Assembly (NCBI GenBank): GCA_902615445.1
Contig: CACMOQ010000003.1
Location: 1-64,000 of the forward strand
Direction: 5' to 3'
DNA from: an uncultured Pelagibacteraceae bacterium
GTDB taxonomy: Bacteria > Pseudomonadota > Alphaproteobacteria > Pelagibacterales > Pelagibacteraceae
DNA: 64,000 nt
A model generated the notes under the pieces. The model did not search any database. It saw only the letters and a list, made by a program, of their open reading frames with translations, and was not told the origin of the DNA. Within the stretch, counting starts at the first letter, position 1. Each line of letters begins with the position of its first letter. The translations under genes were made by a program, and so were the position numbers. This document shows positions 48,571 through 55,494 of the stretch, piece after piece.

Positions 48571-49752
48571 ATGATTCAGATGGCAAAACTTGTATTAAAT
48601 ATTCTTTTAATTATTTTTTTGTTTGAATTAATACTTTTTTTATTAGTCAACTATTTACGATTAAAAATTCCATGGGTAATTACAAATGAAGACGAATATC
48701 CAATTTTTGATTTAAATAAGATTGAAACTTTTTTAAAAAAAACACATGATATAAATTTAGGTTGGAATTGGAAACCCAATGCAAAACATGAGGAAAAAAT
48801 TTTTGATAAAACAAACAAAATTTATTTTGGCGAATTAGGCGAAAGAAAAGGTGTTAAGTCTTTAAAAAAAAAAGATAACTTTGCTTCTTTCGGTGACTCT
48901 TTTGTTTTTTGTAGATATGTAAAAAATAATCAAACATGGCAAGAACAATTAAAAAAGTCAGCAAATAGCAAAGGTCTAAATTTTGGTGTAGGTAATTATG
49001 GGTTAGACCAGATTTATTTAAAATATTTAAATACAAAGTTACCAAAATATATTAAAACGGTATATATAGGATTTGTTCCAGAAACTCTTTCTAGATGCCT
49101 ATGTTCTTGGAAACATTATCATGAATTTAATAATATTTATGGTTTTAAACCAAAGTTTTCTTTATCTAAAAATAGCTTAAAATTAATAAAAAATCCTATA
49201 AAAGATAAAAATAGTTTCAAAAACATTCATTCAATTATCAACAATTTAAAGAAAAAAGAATTTTTTTATAAAGAAAAATTTATGAAACATAAATTAGGAT
49301 TCCCATTTATTTATTATATTCTTTTAAACCCATTTCATAATACAAAATTGTTATTTTACTCTCTGTTAAAAATTTTTGGTATCAATAAAAATAAAATTTA
49401 TGAGTTTATAATAAAAGAAAATTGTTTTAAAAATGATGATTATTTTTTAGAAAAGAAAAATAAAGTTCTTATAAAAAAACTGATGTTAAAAATAAAAAAA
49501 ATATCTAAAAGCAGAAATCAAAAAATTTATTTTATCATTTTTCCACAAAAACATGATCTATCATTGAGTAAAAGAAATTACCAAAATTTTTTTTTGATGC
49601 TCAATAAAGAATTTAAAATAATTAATTTGACTAAAATATTTGAAAATAAAGATATAAATAAAATTTATTTACCAGATCAATATGGTGGCCATTTAAGCCC
49701 GTATGGCAACAAAGTCGTGGCTGATACATTGATAAAAAAAAAATTTACTTAA
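48571..49752 (+). CDS. Membrane-anchored SGNH/GDSL-type hydrolase or acyltransferase-like protein
   Basis: A 393-residue protein with one N-terminal hydrophobic helix (about residues 8-30). NFASFGDSFVFCRY at about 108-121 provides the block I GDS serine, NFGVGNYGLDQIYLKYL resembles the block II/III region, and the C-terminal YLPDQYGGHLSPYGNKVVAD has the Asp and His of the SGNH catalytic set. Family members in polysaccharide loci edit or add acyl groups. It has its own 62-base upstream spacer and 92 bases after it. Precise role unknown. Confidence 0.75.
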   Translation: MIQMAKLVLNILLIIFLFELILFLLVNYLRLKIPWVITNEDEYPIFDLNKIETFLKKTHDINLGWNWKPNAKHEEKIFDKTNKIYFGELGERKGVKSLKKKDNFASFGDSFVFCRYVKNNQTWQEQLKKSANSKGLNFGVGNYGLDQIYLKYLNTKLPKYIKTVYIGFVPETLSRCLCSWKHYHEFNNIYGFKPKFSLSKNSLKLIKNPIKDKNSFKNIHSIINNLKKKEFFYKEKFMKHKLGFPFIYYILLNPFHNTKLLFYSLLKIFGINKNKIYEFIIKENCFKNDDYFLEKKNKVLIKKLMLKIKKISKSRNQKIYFIIFPQKHDLSLSKRNYQNFFLMLNKEFKIINLTKIFENKDINKIYLPDQYGGHLSPYGNKVVADTLIKKKFT

Positions 49753-49844
49753 AAACTTAGTGTTATTATATGATTTTTATGAGATCTATTATAAATAAAA
49801 AACATAAAAAAATCACAAAGTTATTTTATCGATCATAATTAAAA

Positions 49845-52157
49845 ATGATGTCTTTTACTAAAGCTAATTCTTTAAAAATAATTACTAGATATAAAAAAAC
49901 ATTAGTTCCAGAATTTTATTATTTTGAAAAAAATTATTTTTTAAAAAATAAATCAAGAGTAATTAAAAAGATAAAAAAAAGATTTGATACCGATATAATT
50001 ATAAGATCCTCAGCTGTGAATGAAGATAGTCAAAAAAAAAGTAACGCTGGATTTTACGATTCTCACGTAATTTATAAAAAAAACTTTCATCAAATTGAAG
50101 TTAAGATAATTAAACTTATCAAAAAATTTAAAAAAAATAATGATCAGATCCTAGTTCAAAAATTTATCAGAGACCCACAAATCGCGGGTGTTATTTTTAC
50201 AAAAGACAAAACATCAAATTCTTACTATTTTGACATCAACTATGATAGTTCAGGTAAATCAAATTTAATTACATCTGGAAAATATAACCCAACTATAAAA
50301 TCATTAACTATTTATAAAAATTCTAAGAATATTCCTATTAAATTTAAAAAATTGATAAGTGTTACAAGTAATTTGGAAAAAATATTTAAAAATGATCGTT
50401 TAGATATAGAGTTTTGTATTAAAAATAATAGAATTTATATTTTACAATGTAGACCTTTACTTGGATCAAAAAAAAAAGTTAGTAAAGAAAAATTAAATCA
50501 AGTCATTATTAATTTAGAGGCAAAATTTAAGAAGATTAATCAAAAAAACGAAACTTTATTTGGGGATAAAACTGTTTTATCTAATATGTCTGATTGGAAT
50601 CCAGCAGAAATGATTGGTAAAAAACCATCACAATTAGCTTTATCTTTATATTCTGAATTAATTACCAACTCTGTTTGGGCTGAACAAAGATATAATTATG
50701 GATATAAAGATGTTCATCCTAATAAGTTAATGCTTAATTTTGCAGGAACACCTTATATCGATTTGAGAGTCGATCTAAATTCATTTTTACCATACGACTT
50801 GAATCCAAAAATTTCAAATAAGCTTATTAATTTTTTTATAGATAAACTAAAAAAAAATCCTGAATTACATGATAAAATTGAATTTGAACTAATAAACACA
50901 TGTTTTGATTTTTCATTACTTAAAAATAATTCATTACCACTCACTAAACCTGAAAAAAAAATTTATTTTTCATCTCTAAAAAAACTGACAAATAATATCC
51001 TTAAACCTAGTAATAATATTCTTAATAACGACTTACAAAAAATAAACACATTGAAGAAAAAGATTTTTTTAATCAATAAGTCTAAACTAAGCCATATTCA
51101 AAAAATTTATTATCTAATAAGTGATTGCAAAAGATATGGCACTCTACCATTTGCTGGCATTGCGAGATGCGCATTTATAAGTAAGACAATTTTAGATAGT
51201 TTACAAAAAATTAAGATGATCAAAGCACAAGACATAGAAAATTTTTACCTTACAATAAATACTATATCCAAAAAAATTAATAATGATTATTATAAATCAA
51301 GACGTAATAATAAATTTAAAAAATTTATCGATAATTATGGTCATTTAAGGCCTTCAACATATTCAATATTAACTAAAAATTACAAAGAAAATTATAAGAA
51401 TTATTTTTCAAAAGATCTTAAAAAAGACGTTTTCAGTAATAAAACTAAATTTAGATTTAAAATAGATCAAATTAAAAAGATAGATAAATTATTTAAAAAA
51501 AGTGGCTTAGACATATCATTTAAACAATTTTTAAAATTTGCAAAAGAATCGATAGAGAACCGAGAATATTCAAAATTGATTTTTACCAAATCAATTGATG
51601 AGATATTTAAAAATTTAGAAAAATTAGCCAGTGAAATAAATATTGATATAAAAAAATTTCAACACTTAGATATTGATATAATTTTAAAATCATTCAATAA
51701 TCTTGAACAAGAAAGATTAAGAAAAACAATTTCAAGAAATATAGCTATTAACGAGGACTCATACAAGTTTTCACAATCAATTATGTCGCCTGATGTTATT
51801 ACTGAAAGTAAAAATTTTTATTATTTTCACAGTTTAAATTGTAAGGAAAATTACATCACAAAAAAAACTAAAATTGGTGAGGTTGTTTTACTAAATAAAC
51901 TGAATAATTTTAGATCTGTTACGAATAAAATCGTTTTAATTGAAAATGCAGACCCTGGTTTTGATTTTTTATTTTCTTATAAGATTGAAGGTTTAATAAC
52001 AAAATACGGCGGTTCTAATTCTCATATGGCAATAAGATGTATGGAACTAGGTTTACCCGCGATAATAGGAGTTGGTGATAAAATTTATGATCAATTATCT
52101 ATGTCTAAAAAAATTTTTATTGATTGTAATAATAAAAAATACTCCATCATTCATTAA
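49845..52157 (+). CDS. Predicted L-glutamine kinase (PEP-synthase-like, Cj1418 family)
   Basis: A 770-residue protein with an N-terminal PPDK-type ATP-grasp domain (about residues 1-210; IIRSSAVNEDSQKKSNAGFY, IAGVIFTKDKTSN, DIEFCIKNNRIYILQCRPL), a long middle domain (about 230-650, with SDWNPAEMIGKKPSQLALSL), and a phosphohistidine swivel domain at the extreme C-terminus (ITKYGGSNSHMAIRCMELGL, His about 727). It lacks the TIM-barrel PEP domain of true PEP synthase. Length and layout match C. jejuni Cj1418, which phosphorylates the amide nitrogen of L-glutamine. The next two genes match Cj1417 and Cj1416, strengthening the call. Activity is inferred. Confidence 0.8.
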   Translation: MMSFTKANSLKIITRYKKTLVPEFYYFEKNYFLKNKSRVIKKIKKRFDTDIIIRSSAVNEDSQKKSNAGFYDSHVIYKKNFHQIEVKIIKLIKKFKKNNDQILVQKFIRDPQIAGVIFTKDKTSNSYYFDINYDSSGKSNLITSGKYNPTIKSLTIYKNSKNIPIKFKKLISVTSNLEKIFKNDRLDIEFCIKNNRIYILQCRPLLGSKKKVSKEKLNQVIINLEAKFKKINQKNETLFGDKTVLSNMSDWNPAEMIGKKPSQLALSLYSELITNSVWAEQRYNYGYKDVHPNKLMLNFAGTPYIDLRVDLNSFLPYDLNPKISNKLINFFIDKLKKNPELHDKIEFELINTCFDFSLLKNNSLPLTKPEKKIYFSSLKKLTNNILKPSNNILNNDLQKINTLKKKIFLINKSKLSHIQKIYYLISDCKRYGTLPFAGIARCAFISKTILDSLQKIKMIKAQDIENFYLTINTISKKINNDYYKSRRNNKFKKFIDNYGHLRPSTYSILTKNYKENYKNYFSKDLKKDVFSNKTKFRFKIDQIKKIDKLFKKSGLDISFKQFLKFAKESIENREYSKLIFTKSIDEIFKNLEKLASEINIDIKKFQHLDIDIILKSFNNLEQERLRKTISRNIAINEDSYKFSQSIMSPDVITESKNFYYFHSLNCKENYITKKTKIGEVVLLNKLNNFRSVTNKIVLIENADPGFDFLFSYKIEGLITKYGGSNSHMAIRCMELGLPAIIGVGDKIYDQLSMSKKIFIDCNNKKYSIIH

Positions 52158-52769
52158 ATGAAAACTTTAGTTGTATCTCCAAAAATTAGTATTGATAAAC
52201 ATAAAAAAATTAACTTTCATATCGATCAAGATTTATCAAATTTTTTAAATCGTCTTAAAGTAAAAATTATACCTGTAGTATTAAAGAATAATAAATTAGA
52301 TTTAAATTCAGTTAAATACGCAGATGGGCTAATTCTTGCTGGAGGTGGAGATATTTCAAAGAAGCATAAAAATAAAGTTAATCAAATTAGAGATAATTAT
52401 GAAAAAAAACTTTTTAAATATTATTACAATAGAAATAAACCGATCTTAGCTATATGCAGGGGATTTCAATTAATTGCAGATATCCATGGTATTAAGTTAG
52501 AAAAAATTAATAATCATGTTAGAAAATTTCATTCATTAAAGATTGATAGAAGTAAATTTATTAAAGACAAGATACTTAAAGTTAATTCTTATCATGATTA
52601 TTGTATAAAGGATTTACCAAAAAATTTTATCAAAGTTTCAAATACAAAAGATGGTTCAATAGAAATTGCTGAACATAAATCAAAAAAGATACTTTGTTTA
52701 ATGTTTCATCCTGAACGAAAAATGAAATCGAAAAAAAATATTCTTAAATCAATTAAAAATTTCTTTTAA
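52158..52769 (+). CDS. Predicted gamma-glutamyl-CDP-amidate hydrolase (class I glutamine amidotransferase fold, Cj1417 family)
   Basis: A 203-residue peptidase C26/class I amidotransferase-fold protein. The nucleophile elbow is PILAICRGFQLIADIHG (Cys100), and the His-Glu pair is in LMFHPERK (His184, Glu186); LAGGGDISKKH precedes them. In C. jejuni, the equivalent Cj1417 hydrolyses CDP-L-glutamine to glutamate and cytidine diphosphoramidate. It starts on the base after the upstream kinase stop and overlaps the cytidylyltransferase by one base. Without the neighbours one would call it only a gamma-glutamyl hydrolase. Confidence 0.8.
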   Translation: MKTLVVSPKISIDKHKKINFHIDQDLSNFLNRLKVKIIPVVLKNNKLDLNSVKYADGLILAGGGDISKKHKNKVNQIRDNYEKKLFKYYYNRNKPILAICRGFQLIADIHGIKLEKINNHVRKFHSLKIDRSKFIKDKILKVNSYHDYCIKDLPKNFIKVSNTKDGSIEIAEHKSKKILCLMFHPERKMKSKKNILKSIKNFF

Positions 52770-53482
52770 TGCAACTTATATTGTTATCTGCTGGAAGAGG
52801 GTCTCGATTATCAAAAGAGTTAAGATCTAAACCTAAATCATTAGCTAGAGTGAATGGTAAACCTATAATAGAGCATAATCTCAAATTTTTTAATAAGTTT
52901 AAGAAAAAATTTATAGTTACGGGTTACAAACAAAAATCTTTAGTAAGTTTTGCCAAAAAATATGGTTTTAAAATGGTTCACAATAGCAAGTTCCAGAAAA
53001 CAAATATGGTTTATAGCATGTTTCTACCCTCAAAATATATTACTAAGGATGTTGTAATTTGTTATGGAGATATAATTTTTGATCATAAAATTTATAATTT
53101 ACTAAATAATAAAAATAATATTATTCCATTAAATATTAATTGGTTAAAGATTTGGAAAAAAAGAATGTCCAAAAAAAAAATTAAAAAAGATGCTGAAAAT
53201 GTTTTGGTTAAAAATAATATTTTGTTGTCTATAGGAGGCAAGATAAGTAAAAATTTTCCTAAATATCAGTACATGGGTATTTTTAAATTAAAAAGAAATA
53301 TTTATCTTAATTTAAAAAAATTCTTTGTAAAAATTAAAAACCCCCAAATAGATATGACTAATTTTTTAAATACCTCAATAAAACATTACAAATTGAAATT
53401 AAAAGTTAAAAAATATAAGAGTTATTGGTATGAAATTGATAATAAGAAGGACCTGATAGTTTCTTCAAAAGATTTAAAATAA
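52769..53482 (+). CDS. Predicted CTP:phosphoglutamine cytidylyltransferase (LicC-like nucleotidyltransferase, Cj1416 family)
   Basis: A 237-residue nucleotidyltransferase with the N-terminal LILLSAGRGSRLSKELRSKP, VNGKPIIEHNLKFF and the metal site VVICYGDIIFD, similar to LicC-type cytidylyltransferases. In C. jejuni, Cj1416 couples CTP with L-glutamine phosphate to give CDP-L-glutamine. It is the third gene in a gap-free set with the kinase and the hydrolase. The nucleotide (CTP rather than another) and the acceptor are inferred from context. Confidence 0.78.
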   Translation: MQLILLSAGRGSRLSKELRSKPKSLARVNGKPIIEHNLKFFNKFKKKFIVTGYKQKSLVSFAKKYGFKMVHNSKFQKTNMVYSMFLPSKYITKDVVICYGDIIFDHKIYNLLNNKNNIIPLNINWLKIWKKRMSKKKIKKDAENVLVKNNILLSIGGKISKNFPKYQYMGIFKLKRNIYLNLKKFFVKIKNPQIDMTNFLNTSIKHYKLKLKVKKYKSYWYEIDNKKDLIVSSKDLK

Positions 53483-53545
53483 GGCTGTTTATGGCAAGGC
53501 ATTATTTTTATACATTATTTAAGATTTTTGAGCTCTTAAACAATT

Positions 53546-53563
53546 TTAACAAATCTGTAACAT
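53546..53563 (+). promoter_or_regulatory. Pho-box-like site at the end of the accessory cassette
   Basis: TTAACAA (53546-53552) and GTAACAT (53557-53563) are repeated at exact 11-base spacing, as in PhoB half-sites, and a weaker third element ATGAGAT begins at 53568. The stretch 53557-53576 is nearly identical (18 of 20 bases) to 54612-54631 upstream of plcP. Downstream on the plus strand there is only a 25-codon ORF and a manC relic, so the target is unclear. Confidence 0.5.
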
Positions 53564-53582
53564 TTGAATGAGATAATTTTAT

Positions 53583-53660
53583 ATGGAAATTCTAACATTT
53601 ATTTTGTTAATCATAATAGCTATTTTGTTATTTTTTCTTTTAAAAAAGAAACTGATATAG
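53583..53660 (+). CDS. Possible 25-residue single-membrane-segment peptide
   Basis: ATG at 53583 opens a 25-codon frame ending TAG at 53658-53660. The product would be an acidic Met-Glu start, about 18 consecutive hydrophobic residues (mostly Ile/Leu/Phe) and a Lys-Lys-Lys end, which fits a tiny inner-membrane protein with an N-out or N-in helix. It lies 20 bases downstream of a Pho-box-like site. T-rich DNA yields hydrophobic codons by chance, there is no clear Shine-Dalgarno, and its end overlaps the manC relic in another frame, so it may be spurious. Confidence 0.25.
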   Translation: MEILTFILLIIIAILLFFLLKKKLI

Positions 53661-53695
53661 TTAGATACCAAGATGTTTATGGAAGAGTAAAATAA
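53642..53695 (+). pseudogene. Relic of a second manC 3' end
   Basis: In one frame this segment reads KKETDIVRYQDVYGRVK then TAA, nearly the same as the real ManC C-terminus (KESDIVRYKDKYGRV then TAA at 47824-47871). About three quarters of the 48 aligned bases agree, and the agreement ends at the upstream edge, where the frame is broken by stops. It is a truncated leftover, and its stop directly abuts the end of the minus-strand lipid kinase gene. Confidence 0.8.
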
Positions 53696-54580
53696 TTATT
53701 TTACAAGAAAATTCACCTTTTTATTTGATAGATTTAAATGAATTTTTTTATATGAACCAAAATTATCTCCATCAATTTGAACTGGTATCAAATCATTTCC
53801 ATCAATAGTAATGTTTTGTGAATAAGTAGTAATAACATTTTTGTTTTTACTTAAATCACCATTAAGAATTATTAAGAATATAGAATATAATAAACTGATC
53901 CTAGTCAAATCCTTAAAAATATAGGTGACTAATTTATCTTCAAAAATATTTGTTTTATTTATTTTATGATGTCCAGCGTAATATTTGGTATTTGAGGATA
54001 ATATCCAGTCTGCTTGATAAAATTGCCCATCAAAAGTTACATTTAATTTTTTATTATTCATAAATAAGAAATATTGAAAACCTTTGATGCCAAAAATAAT
54101 TTTACCAAGAATTTTTTTAATTTTTGAATTAATTGAATGAACAATTTTTGCATCCCATCCTATACCAGCCATTAAAAAGAAATAATTATCGTTAATTTTT
54201 ACAAGATTAGAGGATTTATAATTATTAGAAACCAACACATTTACTATATCATCAACTTTTTTATTCATTGATAATTCAGCTTGAAGCAAATTTGCAGTGC
54301 CAGCAGGAATATAACCTATGGCAAAATCGTCTTTAAAATCAAAATTATTTTTAATTAATTCATTAATTGCAAAAGAAACTGAACCATCACCACCAGCTAC
54401 TATTAGTCGATCATAATTTTTTTGATTAAAATTTTTGAAAATTTTCTTAGCTTGATTTATTGTTTTTGTTTCAAAGTAGTCTACAAAATTATTTTCTTTT
54501 AACTTAGATAAAACCCTATTTATGAATTTTGATTTTCTTCCAGAAGAAGAGTTTAGATTGTAAATCAAACAATATAACAT
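53696..54580 (-). CDS. Diacylglycerol kinase-family lipid kinase (DagK/YegS type)
   Basis: A 294-residue protein of the DAGK catalytic family. LIYNLNSSSGRKSKFINRVL starts the fold, RLIVAGGDGSVSFAINELIK carries the GGDG nucleotide motif, and IPAGTANLLQAELSM is the second signature; the C-terminal domain is beta-rich (QIDGDNFGSYKKIHL). It probably phosphorylates diacylglycerol or a related lipid. It is divergent from plcP across 98 bases that hold a Pho-box-like site. Recycling the diacylglycerol that PlcP releases is a reasonable role, but is inferred. Confidence 0.82.
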   Translation of the reverse strand: MLYCLIYNLNSSSGRKSKFINRVLSKLKENNFVDYFETKTINQAKKIFKNFNQKNYDRLIVAGGDGSVSFAINELIKNNFDFKDDFAIGYIPAGTANLLQAELSMNKKVDDIVNVLVSNNYKSSNLVKINDNYFFLMAGIGWDAKIVHSINSKIKKILGKIIFGIKGFQYFLFMNNKKLNVTFDGQFYQADWILSSNTKYYAGHHKINKTNIFEDKLVTYIFKDLTRISLLYSIFLIILNGDLSKNKNVITTYSQNITIDGNDLIPVQIDGDNFGSYKKIHLNLSNKKVNFLVK

Positions 54581-54600
54581 AATTAATCCTTAAAAAATTT

Positions 54601-54618
54601 TTAACAAAATTGTAACAT
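54601..54618 (+). promoter_or_regulatory. Pho-box-like site upstream of plcP-agt
   Basis: TTAACAA (54601-54607) and GTAACAT (54612-54618) are repeated at 11-base spacing with a 4-base linker, the geometry of PhoB half-sites; a weaker ATGAAAT follows at 54623. The site is 61 bases before the plcP ATG, and in the 98-base gap shared with the divergent lipid kinase. PhoR and the start of PhoB are encoded downstream in this window. Confidence 0.65.
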
Positions 54619-54678
54619 TAGAATGAAATAAGAAATACATGATTCGTGTTACAGTTGTATTAAAAAATAGGTTTTTAA

Positions 54679-55491
54679 ATGCCTAATTTACTAAAATATA
54701 GAAGTATATTTATTTCTGACGTTCATTTAGGTACTAAAGGTTGTCAGGCGAAAAAACTTTTAGAGTTTTTTAAAAACTCGAGGTCTGAAAATCTTTATCT
54801 TGTAGGAGACATTATAGATATCTGGGAAATGCAAAAAAGTTTTTTTTGGCCTCAAGAACATAATGATGTAATCCAAAAAATTTTAAGAAAAGCTAGACAT
54901 GGTACCAAAGTTTTCTACATAATGGGTAATCATGACGAAATGTTAAGAAAATTTATTCCAATGCATTTTGGTGACATCCATATGGTTAATAGAGTTATTC
55001 ATGAAACAAATGCAGGAAAAAAATATCTCGTTGTTCATGGTGATGCTTGGGATGGTGTTATGAAACATGCTAAATGGTTATCTAAACTTGGATCAATAGC
55101 CTATAATTTACTATTAAAATTAAATGTAATAATTAATTTTTTTAGAAGATTGAGAGGAAAAGAATATTGGTCTCTTGCAAAATTTTTAAAGTATAAAGTC
55201 AAAAATGCAGTTAAATATATTGGTGAATATGAAAAAACACTTTCAGATTATGCAAAAAGAAAAAAATTTGATGGAATTATTTGTGGCCACATCCATCATG
55301 CTGAGGATAGAGACTTTAATGGGGTCAATTATTTAAATTGTGGAGACTGGGTTGAATCTTGTACCGCATTAGCCGAAAATTATGATGGTAGTTTTGAAAT
55401 ATTATATTGGGACAAAATAAGAGAACAATATTTAGACGATAAAGAAATAATTGAACCAATTAAAACTGAAGAATTAAAAAAAGCTTCATAA
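54679..55491 (+). CDS. plcP: Metallophosphoesterase, probable phospholipase C PlcP
   Basis: Calcineurin-like phosphoesterase of 270 residues, similar in sequence to UDP-2,3-diacylglucosamine hydrolases. Metal motifs are complete: SDVHLGTKGC (Asp14, His16), LVGDIIDIWE (Asp44), MGNHDE (Asn84, His85), VVHGDAWDG and ICGHIHHAED. With agt 3 bases downstream and a Pho-box-like site upstream, it best fits PlcP, which removes phosphate headgroups from phospholipids under phosphate starvation in rhizobia and marine bacteria, including SAR11. An LpxH-type lipid A role is the alternative, less likely in this context. Confidence 0.82.
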   Translation: MPNLLKYRSIFISDVHLGTKGCQAKKLLEFFKNSRSENLYLVGDIIDIWEMQKSFFWPQEHNDVIQKILRKARHGTKVFYIMGNHDEMLRKFIPMHFGDIHMVNRVIHETNAGKKYLVVHGDAWDGVMKHAKWLSKLGSIAYNLLLKLNVIINFFRRLRGKEYWSLAKFLKYKVKNAVKYIGEYEKTLSDYAKRKKFDGIICGHIHHAEDRDFNGVNYLNCGDWVESCTALAENYDGSFEILYWDKIREQYLDDKEIIEPIKTEELKKAS

Positions 55492-55494
55492 TTA

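Noticed and set aside
49845-52157. PEP synthase or pyruvate phosphate dikinase
   Set aside because: The ATP-grasp and swivel-His domains fit, but the swivel domain is at the very C-terminus and there is no PEP/pyruvate TIM-barrel domain; the flanking hydrolase and cytidylyltransferase point to the glutamine kinase family instead.
53491-53571. 26-codon ORF after the cytidylyltransferase
   Set aside because: It has an ATG but contains the Pho-box-like site within it and no recognisable feature; most likely chance.
54679-55491. UDP-2,3-diacylglucosamine diphosphatase (lipid A synthesis)
   Set aside because: The fold is similar, but no other lipid A genes are near, and the pairing with a GT4 enzyme and a Pho-box-like site fits PlcP better. 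Not excluded.
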